Of a stretch of DNA of 39,296 bases, positions 15,391 through 24,597 are shown in pieces. Within the stretch, counting starts at the first letter, position 1. Every line of letters starts with the position of its first letter. A model generated the notes under the pieces. That model made no database searches and was not told the origin of the DNA. It was given only the letters and a program-made list of their open reading frames with translations. A program made the translations under genes and the position numbers. The stretch is from an uncultured Armatimonadota bacterium (lineage in GTDB: Bacteria; Armatimonadota; Fimbriimonadia; Fimbriimonadales; Fimbriimonadaceae): assembly GCA_903904815.1 (NCBI GenBank), contig CAIVDU010000073.1, positions 1-39,296 on the forward strand. Direction: 5' to 3'.

Positions 15391-16473
15391 CTAACGTCGT
15401 CCCCTGCGTCCCAAAATCAATGCAAGCGCTGGCAATCCAAGCGCGAGACACGACGCTGGCTCTGGAGTTGGAGGAGGAGGGGGAGGGGGAGGAGCGGCAA
15501 AGTTCAGGGTGCCCCCGTTTTCTACGAGCACCGTCGTGCTGAAAAACTCGCCGTCTTCAAGAGTGCCCCACAAGTTGTAACCGTTCCAGTAGAAACCCGT
15601 GCCAACGAAGGTGATGCTGCTCGCGTTGTCGACGATGCCGTACCCGTCTCCCCCATAAAATCCGTTTTGGCCATAGTAGCCTGTGGTGCCTGCAAAGCCA
15701 CCGTTACCCGGGTTTCCGGAGTGACCACTGGATCCGTTTCCGGCAATGCCGCTACCGGCATACCCCGCGTTTCCTCCGCCACCACCGTTGATGTACCAGG
15801 AAGTTCCGCCGCCACCACCGCCGTAACCCCTGCTCCCACCGAAAGCTCCGAGGAACTGTCCACCAGTGATCGTCACCAGGTCAGCGTAGAGGTTGAGGCC
15901 ATTTCCGCCAGCGCCCCCACTTCCTCCATTTCCACCGTTGCCACCGTCACCGCCTTGGCCGCTCGAACCTCCGGCTCCGCCGTTTCCTGCATTTCCGCCC
16001 CGACCGAAGACGGTGTTTCCTCCGTTTCCTCCGTCTCCGCCACGTCCACCAAAGCCTCCCAGACCACCCCAGCCACCATAGCCGCCGTTGCCACCATTTC
16101 CGCCGTTACCCCCCTGGTAATAACCTCCTGTGATTAGGAGGTTGGAAAAGGAGAGGTCTAGTCCGTCCGCGCCCTGGGTCCCATTTTGCCCCGAGCCACC
16201 GTCGCTACCCCTACCACCTTTTTGCCCGTTGCCGCCATTGCCTCCGTTGCCACCATTGCCACCATCTCCGAAGAAGGCGCTCCCGCCATCGCCACCGTAG
16301 TAACCGTTGTAACCCCATGCGCCATCGTATCCCCTGGCGCCATTGAATCCAGATCCACCGCTACTACCTGCCGCGCCGACGTAGGTTCCGTTTATCGTGG
16401 TCTGGGCTACGGCAACGCTACCCAGTCCAAGCGCCGCCCCGACACCGATCATCTGCATTGAAAGTTTTTTCAT
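15391..16473 (-). CDS. Glycine-rich repeat surface protein with PEP-CTERM anchor
   Basis: The 360-residue product has a signal peptide (MKKLSMQMIGVGAALGLGSVAVAQ), then about 270 residues dominated by GGNGG, GGDGG, GGSGG and related triplets, with Asn, Asp, Tyr and Phe at the third position. Two short non-repetitive islands, LDLSFSNLLITGGYYQGG and LNLYADLVTITGGQFLGA, resemble each other and mark two repeat blocks. A strand-rich end domain, eight prolines in a row, PEPAS, a hydrophobic segment and RRGRR finish the protein. The composition recalls mycobacterial PE_PGRS and collagen-like surface proteins, but the anchor is of the exosortase type. Its GC-rich repeats could make it length-variable. 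Likely role: extended surface or matrix layer. Confidence 0.85.
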   Translation of the reverse strand: MKKLSMQMIGVGAALGLGSVAVAQTTINGTYVGAAGSSGGSGFNGARGYDGAWGYNGYYGGDGGSAFFGDGGNGGNGGNGGNGQKGGRGSDGGSGQNGTQGADGLDLSFSNLLITGGYYQGGNGGNGGNGGYGGWGGLGGFGGRGGDGGNGGNTVFGRGGNAGNGGAGGSSGQGGDGGNGGNGGSGGAGGNGLNLYADLVTITGGQFLGAFGGSRGYGGGGGGTSWYINGGGGGNAGYAGSGIAGNGSSGHSGNPGNGGFAGTTGYYGQNGFYGGDGYGIVDNASSITFVGTGFYWNGYNLWGTLEDGEFFSTTVLVENGGTLNFAAPPPPPPPPTPEPASCLALGLPALALILGRRGRR

Positions 16474-16650
16474 TCCGAAGCCTCACAGATCTGCTGAGGT
16501 CATTCAGAACACGCGTCCCCTAAGCCACTCCAACGCCTCAAACACATTCTCCAACAATTCAGCTGTATTTATTTCACATCATTGAGATTTTTTACATAAC
16601 CATTCAATAACCATATACATGTATGTGGTTCTGCTTTAGAGGGTAGTGCA

Positions 16651-16794
16651 TTGGATGTCTCCAAAACTGCACGAGATGCCTATAGCGTGGAGCACGGCGG
16701 TCTTGAAGCCGATATCGAAATCGCGGTCAAGGAGAGTGTTGGATTGGGAGCTTCGGACGAGCATTTAGTGGCTGTGTGGACTGCGGCGGCTTAA
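16651..16794 (+). CDS. Possible small ORF or gene remnant
   Basis: From a TTG at 16651, with GAGGG 7 bases upstream, a frame of 47 codons runs to TAA at 16792-16794. The peptide contains DVSKTARDAYSVEHGG, LEADIEIAVKESVG and ends EHLVAVWTAAA, a protein-like mix of charged and hydrophobic residues rather than the Arg/Ser-rich look of shadow frames. I do not recognise it. It could be a small gene or the truncated end of a lost one; the frame stays open upstream without an ATG. It stands alone on the plus strand in an 800-base gap. Confidence 0.25.
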   Translation: MDVSKTARDAYSVEHGGLEADIEIAVKESVGLGASDEHLVAVWTAAA

Positions 16795-16810
16795 CGCCTC
16801 TCTGATCAGG

Positions 16811-16886
16811 GTGGCTCGGCTCCCGATCCCGCCGAGCGTAGCGGGGGAAATGGAGCGGAGCGGAATCGGGAACGCCCGTGTGCCAC
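16811..16886. repeat. Complex palindromic element
   Basis: GTGGC (16811-16815) faces GCCAC (16882-16886). Inside them GCTCCCGATCCCGC (16819-16832) faces GCGGAATCGGGAAC (16860-16873), 12 of 14 pairs, and CCGC/GCGG form a further inner stem around GAGCGTA. It resembles a REP-type or small mobile palindrome. No copy was noticed elsewhere in the window. Confidence 0.6.
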
Positions 16887-17218
16887 GGTCTACATACGGA
16901 TCCAAAGCTTCATTTAAATCTACTGGTGCCTCTAACGCTCCACGCACGTCTAGCCGTGCTGATCAAAGCGCTCTCAAGCGAGCGCACTCCATATGGTTTG
17001 CAGATTTAGCATTTTCTCTGCATCACTCAATACAACCCTTCCTAAGCCGCAGCACTCAAAGAGGACTAGTCCCAACGCAACACTCGCGTAGGCAAAGCAG
17101 TGACGCCTAACAATCGGCATTTACGGCAAGCTTCCCGCGACAATCTCTAGGGGTAAACGATGTGCGCTGAGGCAAGAACTAGCGACCACCAGGTGACTGC
17201 GGACACAAAACTTAAAGC
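16887..17218. other. Noncoding stretch with no recognised gene
   Basis: About 330 bases between the palindrome and the rpsJ terminator. Base composition is balanced and no frame looks like protein. I looked for tmRNA, RNase P RNA and SRP RNA signatures on both strands and did not find them. On the plus strand it runs into the hairpin at 17219-17253, so an untranslated RNA ending there cannot be excluded. Confidence 0.5.
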
Positions 17219-17253
17219 AAAAAAGGGCTGCCTCAATCGAGGCAGCCCTTTTG
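17219..17253 (-). terminator. Intrinsic terminator of rpsJ
   Basis: AAAAGGGCTGCCTC (17222-17235) pairs with GAGGCAGCCCTTTT (17240-17253), a 14-bp perfect stem with a 4-base loop. On the minus strand seven Ts follow (17219-17225). It lies 16 bases after the rpsJ stop codon and makes rpsJ a single-gene transcript. Confidence 0.9.
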
Positions 17254-17268
17254 AAAGGGTTGGTAAGT

Positions 17269-17580
17269 TTACGCGCTCTTGATTTCGATGTCGACGCCGC
17301 TGGGGAGATCGAGACGCATCAGAGCGTCGATCGTCTTGTTTGTTGGCTCGAGAATATCGATCAAGCGATTGTGCGTTCGAAGCTCGAAGTGCTCCATCGA
17401 CTCCTTGTCGATGTGCGGGCCTCGGATAACGCAGAAGCGTCGGAGGTGCGTCGGAAGAGGAACGGGACCCGATACTCGGGCGCCGGTGCGCTTTGCCGTC
17501 TCGGTGATTTTCTCAGCCGATTGGTCGATGATCCGGTGATCGTAAGCGCGAAGTCGAATGCGAACTTTAATGCCTGCCAT
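17269..17580 (-). CDS. rpsJ: 30S ribosomal protein S10
   Basis: The 103-residue product is S10 (NusE): [37 protein letters not shown], then [21 protein letters not shown] and the end [13 protein letters not shown]. Besides its place in the 30S head it acts in NusB/NusE antitermination. In most bacteria it opens the S10 operon directly before rplC. Here a strong terminator follows it, a promoter and a structured leader precede it, and rplC lies 4.85 kb further on with four protein-coding genes of other types between. On the other side a TPR-sulfotransferase gene separates it from tuf. Confidence 0.98.
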   Translation of the reverse strand: MAGIKVRIRLRAYDHRIIDQSAEKITETAKRTGARVSGPVPLPTHLRRFCVIRGPHIDKESMEHFELRTHNRLIDILEPTNKTIDALMRLDLPSGVDIEIKSA

Positions 17581-17593
17581 GTTTTGTTACTCG

Positions 17594-17640
17594 GCCCGAG
17601 AATTCCCAGCGTCAAGGCCTGACGCCGCCACCTCTCGGGC
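17594..17640 (-). promoter_or_regulatory. Two-tier hairpin in the rpsJ 5' leader
   Basis: GCCCGAGA (17594-17601) pairs with TCTCGGGC (17633-17640), and inside that GCGTCA (17609-17614) pairs with TGACGC (17620-17625). The structure ends 13 bases before the rpsJ start codon and could hide or expose its ribosome site. Leaders of this kind often bind the encoded ribosomal protein; that role is inferred here. Confidence 0.6.
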
Positions 17641-17648
17641 GACTTGAC

Positions 17649-17679
17649 ATTATACCTTTCGTTTACCCTTCAGTCTCAA
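17649..17679 (-). promoter_or_regulatory. Promoter of rpsJ
   Basis: On the minus strand a perfect -10, TATAAT (17649-17654), is preceded after 19 bases by TTGAGA (17674-17679). Transcription would begin at about 17642, just before the leader hairpin. The spacing is a little long but the -10 box is ideal. Confidence 0.65.
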
Positions 17680-17802
17680 CTATCAAACCCAATAATCGAA
17701 GTAGAGGTACGAGGACTCCTAGTCCTGAGATGCTTCGCGAATTCCTGTGTGGGGCTTTGCCCCAGGCTTATGAGAAGATCTGGCTTCGGCTCGATCCGTG
17801 AA

Positions 17803-17832
17803 TTGGTTTGCGGCAGCGACAAGCCTTGTAAT
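17803..17832 (+). promoter_or_regulatory. Possible promoter of the TPR-sulfotransferase gene
   Basis: TTGGTT (17803-17808) and TGTAAT (17827-17832) are spaced by 18 bases. Transcription would start about ten bases before the ATG at 17850, leaving just room for GGTAGAGGA. The match is moderate. Confidence 0.35.
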
Positions 17833-17849
17833 GAATTTTTGGTAGAGGA

Positions 17850-19706
17850 ATGATTAAGACCAATTCAACGTACGATCCAGCCAGCGAGCTGAGATCTCGA
17901 GAACTCCTATCCGCCCAGCAGTACGCAGAGGCGATACCCCACCTTCGCACATGGTGCGACCAGTGCCCCGACCTCGGGCTTCCCTGGAGCCTACTTGGCA
18001 CGACATATGCTGCTCTCGAAAACTGGCAAGAGTCACTCGATGCTTTTGAAAAGGCACTCAAAATTGAGCCCCCTCAACCTGTGATCCTGTCAGCTGCGGG
18101 AAAGGCGGCATGGAAGCTGAAAAAAGCGAGAGAAGCGACACGATTCTTCCAGACGCTCATCGAATTGGAGCCCGACAATGCGGAGGCTTGGAACGATCTT
18201 GGGGCGATTCTTATTGAGCAAGGAAAGCCTGATGATGCGGCCCTCGTCCTTGAGCGAGCGGTCATTCTTGCCCCAGACACCGCTCAGTATCACTACAATT
18301 TTGCGGTCGCTTTGCGTGGCGCCGGCCGCTTACACGATGCCCTGCCTCACGCACAGATCGCAACAGAGTTAGACAACAGTTCAGCTACGATGACCGCACA
18401 CCTAGGGGCCATTCTGAACGAGCTGGAATTGTATGCGGACGCCGCGTGCGCAATGGGGCAGCTCGACATTTTTGCTTCGTCGGATGTCCTAAAGATCTAT
18501 TGCGATACTCTTCGCGGGCAAAAGATCCACTACGAAGCGGAGTCCGCCCTGCAGCACGGCCTGGAACTGGACCCAAACAATGCGGTCTTATGGTTCTCCC
18601 TTGGCAACATACTGCTCGAGCAAGGCAAATCTGCAGAGGCCGAAGAGGCTTTTGACCAAGCCATCGAGCACGCACCAGCTTGTGGGGCCTACCATCGATC
18701 AAAAGCCGATCTCCACCGGTACCAGGAAGAGGATCCGCACCTGCTGCACATGCTCGCACTGTCGGAATCGGCAGATCTTCCGGAGTGCGACTTCATCGAG
18801 ATCCACTTTGCCCTCGGCAAAGCGTTTGACGACCTGAAAGAGTATGAAAGGGCCATTGGCCACTTCCATCTGGCTAACCAACGAAAGCGGTCCACTTTCG
18901 TTTACGATCGCAATAGTGTGAACGAACTGGTCGATCGAATGATCGGTTACTTCCCCGGCGTACAACCTCCCTCAGCTGCAACGAGAGAAACTATATCCAG
19001 TCTCCCAGTATTCGTGGTCGGTATGCCCCGCTCTGGCACCACCCTTGTGGAACAAATTCTGGCCAGTCATCCCGACGCGGTCCCACTCGGAGAAAGGCTC
19101 GACTTCCAACATGCGATCGCAAAGTTCATGAATGAGACCGCACTTTCGAACGTTCCGTTGACTGAAGAAGACTTTACCAAGATCGGCGTCGACTACCTGC
19201 AGAACATAGCCTCGGACGCAGACGACGCCCAGCGCGCGATCGACAAACTCCCATCCAATTTCTTCTTTCTGGGATTCATTCCAAAAGCGCTTCCTAATGC
19301 CCGTATCATCCACGTTCGAAGGAGCCCGGTGGACACTTGCATCTCACTCTATTCCAAGTTATTCACTCAGACTCAAGAATTCAGCTACAACCTGACTGAT
19401 TTGGGGAACTACTATCGCGCTTACGAGCGGATCATGGACCATTGGCGAATCGTGCTCATGCCCGGAAGTATTTTAGAGGTTGACTACGAATCGCTGGTTT
19501 CGAACCCGAAAAAAGAGATGAAGCGAATGATCGCCTTCATCGGGCTTCCCTGGGACGACGCATGCCTGGAATTCCACGAGTCAGACCGAATCGTCACGAC
19601 CGCAAGTACGGCTCAGGTACGCCAGCCTATCTATTCCTCTTCCGTGGGGCGGCGTAAGGGTTATCTTCCCTATCTAGACGAACTCACCGAGGCATTACAA
19701 GCCTGA
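17850..19706 (+). CDS. TPR-domain sulfotransferase-family protein
   Basis: The 618-residue product has two parts. Residues 1 to about 350 are tetratricopeptide repeats, with phrases such as PDNAEAWNDLGAILIEQGKP, NNAVLWFSLGNILLEQGKS and CGAYHRSKADLHRYQEE. From about residue 386, PVFVVGMPRSGTTLVEQIL is the 5'-phosphosulfate-binding loop of sulfotransferases, and RIIHVRRSPVDTCISLY (about 484-500) is the 3'-phosphate-binding region. It should transfer sulfate from PAPS to a protein or glycan held by the TPR part. No signal peptide or membrane segment is seen. A ribosome site (GGTAGAGGA) precedes the ATG. It is alone on the plus strand between tuf and rpsJ and converges with tuf. Confidence 0.88.
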   Translation: MIKTNSTYDPASELRSRELLSAQQYAEAIPHLRTWCDQCPDLGLPWSLLGTTYAALENWQESLDAFEKALKIEPPQPVILSAAGKAAWKLKKAREATRFFQTLIELEPDNAEAWNDLGAILIEQGKPDDAALVLERAVILAPDTAQYHYNFAVALRGAGRLHDALPHAQIATELDNSSATMTAHLGAILNELELYADAACAMGQLDIFASSDVLKIYCDTLRGQKIHYEAESALQHGLELDPNNAVLWFSLGNILLEQGKSAEAEEAFDQAIEHAPACGAYHRSKADLHRYQEEDPHLLHMLALSESADLPECDFIEIHFALGKAFDDLKEYERAIGHFHLANQRKRSTFVYDRNSVNELVDRMIGYFPGVQPPSAATRETISSLPVFVVGMPRSGTTLVEQILASHPDAVPLGERLDFQHAIAKFMNETALSNVPLTEEDFTKIGVDYLQNIASDADDAQRAIDKLPSNFFFLGFIPKALPNARIIHVRRSPVDTCISLYSKLFTQTQEFSYNLTDLGNYYRAYERIMDHWRIVLMPGSILEVDYESLVSNPKKEMKRMIAFIGLPWDDACLEFHESDRIVTTASTAQVRQPIYSSSVGRRKGYLPYLDELTEALQA

Positions 19707-19760
19707 GCCTGGCTCGGTCTTAATCCGCAACCAAGAACTGCTGGAGGGTCAAAAACAAAA

Positions 19761-19792
19761 AGACCCCGCATCCAAAAAAGGATGCGGGGTCT
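19761..19792 (-). terminator. Intrinsic terminator of the str operon
   Basis: AGACCCCGCATCC (19761-19773) pairs with GGATGCGGGGTCT (19780-19792), 13 bp with a 6-base loop. On the minus strand it is followed by TTTTTGTTTTTG. It lies 18 bases after the tuf stop and may also stop the convergent sulfotransferase gene. Confidence 0.9.
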
Positions 19793-19809
19793 CTTCGTAT
19801 CACCGCGTC

Positions 19810-21021
<1,212 letters not shown>

Positions 21022-21047
21022 TTTTCAATTGCTCCCTAGTAAATTAT

Positions 21048-21067
21048 GTCCGCCTGGCGGGGCGGAC
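21048..21067. other. Hairpin in the fusA-tuf spacer
   Basis: GTCCGCC (21048-21054) pairs with GGCGGAC (21061-21067) around a 6-base loop. Next to it CCGCT-GGTT-AGCGG (21068-21081) forms a second small hairpin that includes the fusA stop codon. Neither has a U-tract. They may mark an RNA-processing point between fusA and tuf, whose products are needed in different amounts. Confidence 0.55.
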
Positions 21068-21073
21068 CGCTGG

Positions 21074-23224
21074 TTAGCGGCCCGACGCCTTTGCGGTAAT
21101 TTCCGCGGCGATGTTGTTCGGGACCTCCTCGTAGTGCGAGGGGGTCACGTTCGGCTGCGCTCGACCTTGGGTCAAAGACCTTAGAGTCGTAACGTATCCA
21201 AACATTTCGGAGAGAGGGACGTGCGAGTTGACAACTGTCACTCCGCCCATCGCTGGCTCCATTCCTTCGATTCGTCCGCGTCGGCTGTTGATGTCGCCAA
21301 CAACGTCTCCCACGTTTCCTTCCGGAGTCGTAACCTCGACGTGCATGATCGGCTCCTTAAGAACCGGGTTGCACTTCTTCATCGCCTCACGGAATGCGAT
21401 GAGACCAGCCTGCTTGAACGCGTTTTCGTTCGAGTCGACTTCGTGGTACGAACCTTCCGTCAAGGACACCTTGATGTCCACAACGGGATAGCCCGCCAAC
21501 ACGCCAGCGATGAGGCCCTCTCGGATACCCTTTTCACAAGCGGGGATGTACTCCTTAGGAATAGATCCACCCACAACCTTGTTCTCGAACACGAAGCCCG
21601 AGCCTGCCGGTAGTGGTTCCATTTCGATCCAACAGTGGCCGTACTGACCGGAACCACCTGTCTGTCGAATAAATCGTCCTTCGGCCTTGGCCTTGATGCG
21701 TACCGTTTCTCGGTAAGCGACCTGAGGCTTGCCCTGGTTTGCCTGAACGCCGAACTCTCGGTTGAGTCGGTCCACGATGATCTCGAGGTGAAGCTCGCCC
21801 ATTCCAGCAATGATCGTCTGTCCGCTCTCCTGGTCCGTATGGACTCGGAAGGTCGGGTCCTCCTGCGCTAGGCGCTGAAGGGACGATCCAAGCTTCTCCT
21901 GGTCGGCTCGGCTCTTAGGCTCGATCGCGATCTGAATAACCGGCTCTGGGAACTTGATGCTCTCAAGGGCGATGTGCTTGTCGTCGTCGCAAACCGTGTG
22001 ACCGGTGTTCACGTCGTCAAGTCCAATAACGCCTACGATCTCTCCCGCGTACACCTCATCGATGTCCTTTCGGGCGTTCGCATGCATTTCCAGAATTCGG
22101 CCAATTCGTTGCGTTCGAGTTCGGAAATCGTTCGTCTGCGGATCGCGATAAGCAACTGTGACCGCCGTTCCCTTCTTCAGAACGCCTGAGTAGGCGCGGA
22201 GGAAGGTCAGACGACCGACGTATTTGTCGCTCATGATCTTGAACGCGAGGGCCGAAAACGGTTCCTTGTCATCAGGATTTCGGATCAACTCCTCTTCGGT
22301 GTAGGGGTCTACGCCCTTAACCGATCCCTTGTCCAAAGGACTTGGAAGGAAGTCGACGACGGCGTCGATCATTGCTTGAACGCCCTTATTCTTAAAGGAC
22401 GATCCAGAAATCATCGGCACAACCTTGTTTGCCAAGGTGCCTCTCCGAAGAGCGTCGCGAATCTCGTGCTCCGAAATTTCGCCGCCTTCCAGGAATCGCT
22501 CCATGATCGAGTCGTCGAAATCGGCGATCGATTCAAGCATCTTCTCCCGGAACTGAGCAACCTTCTCAGTCAACTCGGCAGGAATCGGAATCTCACGGAA
22601 CGTCTTGCCCTTGTCGTCGTCCGTATCGTATACGTGAGCCGTCATCGTAATGAGGTCGACATATCCGAGGTAGTCCGACTCAGCTCCGATAGGAAGCTGG
22701 ATAGGAGCGGCGTTCGCGCCGAGGCGATCCTTCACGCGCTGGAGAACCGTGAAGAAGTCAGCGCCCAATCGGTCCATCTTATTGACATAGATGATCCGAG
22801 GAACGTTGTACTTGTTCATCTGACGCCAGACGGTTTCGGTCTGGGGCTGAACTCCGCCAACGGCGCAAAGAACGCAGACCGCGCCATCGAGGACACGCAG
22901 CGAGCGCTCTACTTCGACGGTAAAGTCGACGTGGCCCGGCGTATCGATGATGTTGATCTTGTGCTCGTTGTCCGTGTTATTGGGGAACAAGCCAAATCGC
23001 GTCCGCTTCCAGAAACAGGAAGTGGCAGCAGACGTGATCGTGATACCCCGCTCCTGCTCCTGTTCCATCCAGTCCATGGTGGCAGCGCCATCGTGAACCT
23101 CACCGATCTTGTGTGACTTACCGGTGTAGAAGAGGATGCGCTCGGTTGTGGTGGTCTTGCCGGCGTCGATGTGAGCGGCGATACCGATATTCCGAACAAA
23201 TTCTAGAGAGTGACTACGGGGCAT
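21074..23224 (-). CDS. fusA: Elongation factor G
   Basis: The 716-residue product is EF-G, the translocase. GTPase motifs are [37 protein letters not shown] and NKMDR. Domain IV has the conserved [23 protein letters not shown] stretch, and the end has [14 protein letters not shown]. It is somewhat longer than the usual 690-700 residues, with an insertion between switch I and the DTPG motif ([13 protein letters not shown]) and another near [11 protein letters not shown]. It follows rpsG after 18 bases in the str operon. I take it as the main translocating EF-G because of its place in the operon. Confidence 0.98.
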   Translation of the reverse strand: MPRSHSLEFVRNIGIAAHIDAGKTTTTERILFYTGKSHKIGEVHDGAATMDWMEQEQERGITITSAATSCFWKRTRFGLFPNNTDNEHKINIIDTPGHVDFTVEVERSLRVLDGAVCVLCAVGGVQPQTETVWRQMNKYNVPRIIYVNKMDRLGADFFTVLQRVKDRLGANAAPIQLPIGAESDYLGYVDLITMTAHVYDTDDDKGKTFREIPIPAELTEKVAQFREKMLESIADFDDSIMERFLEGGEISEHEIRDALRRGTLANKVVPMISGSSFKNKGVQAMIDAVVDFLPSPLDKGSVKGVDPYTEEELIRNPDDKEPFSALAFKIMSDKYVGRLTFLRAYSGVLKKGTAVTVAYRDPQTNDFRTRTQRIGRILEMHANARKDIDEVYAGEIVGVIGLDDVNTGHTVCDDDKHIALESIKFPEPVIQIAIEPKSRADQEKLGSSLQRLAQEDPTFRVHTDQESGQTIIAGMGELHLEIIVDRLNREFGVQANQGKPQVAYRETVRIKAKAEGRFIRQTGGSGQYGHCWIEMEPLPAGSGFVFENKVVGGSIPKEYIPACEKGIREGLIAGVLAGYPVVDIKVSLTEGSYHEVDSNENAFKQAGLIAFREAMKKCNPVLKEPIMHVEVTTPEGNVGDVVGDINSRRGRIEGMEPAMGGVTVVNSHVPLSEMFGYVTTLRSLTQGRAQPNVTPSHYEEVPNNIAAEITAKASGR

Positions 23225-23242
23225 ACGATGTCCTTATTTTGG

Positions 23243-23713
23243 TTAGAAACGGTAGTGAGCAAACGCCTTGTTTGCCTCTGCCATTCGGTGAGTGTCCTCG
23301 CGCTTTTTAATCGTGGCACCAGTGCCGTTATAAGCGTCCATGAATTCCGACGAGAGACGATCGATCATCGTCTTCCCAGATCTCTTACGTGCGTTGGCGA
23401 TGAGCCATCGCAGTGCGAGCGTTCGTCGTCGGTCAGGGCGGACTTCCATGGGTACTTGGTAGGTCTGACCACCAACACGTCGAGGGCGAACCTCGACGGC
23501 CGGCATGGCGTTTTGAAGCGCCTTGTCGAATACTTCTACCGCCGGTACTCCGGCTTTCTCTTCACAGATTTTCATGGCGCCGTAAAAAATCTTTTCGGCG
23601 GTGACTTTCTTGCCATCAACCATCATGCGGTTGATGAACCGAGTCATCATTTCCGAACCATAAATCGGGTCCGGAACTGGAATTCTTTTAACTGCAGGTC
23701 CTTTTCTTGGCAT
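23243..23713 (-). CDS. rpsG: 30S ribosomal protein S7
   Basis: The 156-residue product has the usual S7 length. It starts [36 protein letters not shown] and contains [33 protein letters not shown], both characteristic. S7 nucleates assembly of the 30S head and lines the E site. In E. coli it represses the str operon by binding the rpsL-rpsG spacer; here that spacer is only 11 bases, so such a site would have to differ. Confidence 0.98.
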   Translation of the reverse strand: MPRKGPAVKRIPVPDPIYGSEMMTRFINRMMVDGKKVTAEKIFYGAMKICEEKAGVPAVEVFDKALQNAMPAVEVRPRRVGGQTYQVPMEVRPDRRRTLALRWLIANARKRSGKTMIDRLSSEFMDAYNGTGATIKKREDTHRMAEANKAFAHYRF

Positions 23714-23724
23714 GGTTTAAATCC

Positions 23725-24144
23725 TTACTTGCGTCCGCCCTTTGCCGGAGCTCCCTTTGCAGGAACCTGGCCTGGCTTCGGTCGCTTCGTGCCGTACTTC
23801 GAACGACCCTGCATTCGCTTAGCGGTGCCCGCCGTCTGCTGGGTTCCTCGAACGATGTGATAGCGCACGCCCGGCAGGTCCTTCACACGACCGCCGCGCA
23901 CGAGCACCACCGAGTGCTCTTGAAGGTTGTGGCCTTCACCAGGAATGTAAGCGGTAACTTCCATTCCGTTGGTAAGTCGCACACGAGCCGTCTTTCGGAG
24001 AGCCGAGTTTGGCTTCTTGGGAGTCATCGTTCGGACGACAGTGCAGACTCCGCGCTTGAACGGGTTGCTCTTGAGCGCCGGAGATTTAGATTTGACCTTG
24101 GGCGCATTGCGTCCTTTACGCACCAGCTGGTTAACGGTTGGCAT
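23725..24144 (-). CDS. rpsL: 30S ribosomal protein S12
   Basis: The 139-residue product opens [12 protein letters not shown] and contains [11 protein letters not shown] and [15 protein letters not shown]. The lysines of those two loops, where streptomycin-resistance changes usually fall, are the wild-type residues. S12 lies at the decoding centre. The C terminus has an extra Lys/Gly/Pro/Ala-rich tail ([15 protein letters not shown]). It is the first gene of the str operon and has a terminator-like hairpin in its leader about 70 bases upstream of the start. Confidence 0.98.
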   Translation of the reverse strand: MPTVNQLVRKGRNAPKVKSKSPALKSNPFKRGVCTVVRTMTPKKPNSALRKTARVRLTNGMEVTAYIPGEGHNLQEHSVVLVRGGRVKDLPGVRYHIVRGTQQTAGTAKRMQGRSKYGTKRPKPGQVPAKGAPAKGGRK

Positions 24145-24209
24145 TCAGTCCTCGATATCGCTTCATTTGTCTTGCATCTCTCTAAGGGATTTGCGGCCAA
24201 GCGGGCAAC

Positions 24210-24242
24210 AAAAAACCCCTTCGCATCGTTTCACGCGAGGGG
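24210..24242 (-). terminator. Terminator-like hairpin in the rpsL leader (possible attenuator)
   Basis: On the minus strand CCCCTCGC and GCGAAGGGG (24216-24242 overall) form a stem with one bulge around a 10-base loop, followed directly by six Ts and GTTG (24210-24215 and on). No minus-strand gene lies upstream whose transcript it could end, because the next genes read the other way. It therefore stands inside the leader of rpsL. Confidence 0.65.
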
Positions 24243-24597
24243 GCCTCACTGCGCTTGCAAACTTACAATTGCGTGTGTCCTAATTCGAACAGAACCCAGC
24301 CGCGCCTCCTGACGTGATGCATACAGACACCGAGTGCCTGCACAGTCGTTAAGTATGGATAATCGGAAGGCTCATTGTCAAGACGTTCGACCCGGTTACA
24401 CCTTCGATCATTCCGTTCCCAACCCAACCGACAAAACCCGTCCATTGTGCCGCCATCGGCCCCCGAAAATCTCTGATTCGGTTGGGAAGAAATCCCAGCG
24501 CCCGAAAACGCGCATCACTGACAGGCCTACTGACCGAACCCCACACCTACCGATACGTCTCATAAGGGGAAAGGGCCTCAAGAGAGGAAAAGCAACT
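24243..24597. promoter_or_regulatory. Divergent control region of rpsL and the fasciclin gene (no gene)
   Basis: About 350 bases without a convincing gene. On the minus strand TTCGAA followed after 16 bases by TGTAAG, near 24260-24290, is a weak candidate promoter for rpsL. A plus-strand frame runs through much of this stretch into the fasciclin gene, but its predicted residues are Arg/Pro-rich and unlike an export signal, so I do not count it as coding. Confidence 0.35.

Noticed and set aside
15391-16473. Plus-strand proline-rich frames opposite the glycine-rich gene
   Set aside because: They are the complement of GGN codons. The minus frame has a signal peptide and a sorting tail, so it is the real one.
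16887-17218. tmRNA, RNase P RNA or SRP RNA
   Set aside because: I looked for the conserved 5' and 3' ends and core motifs on both strands and found none.
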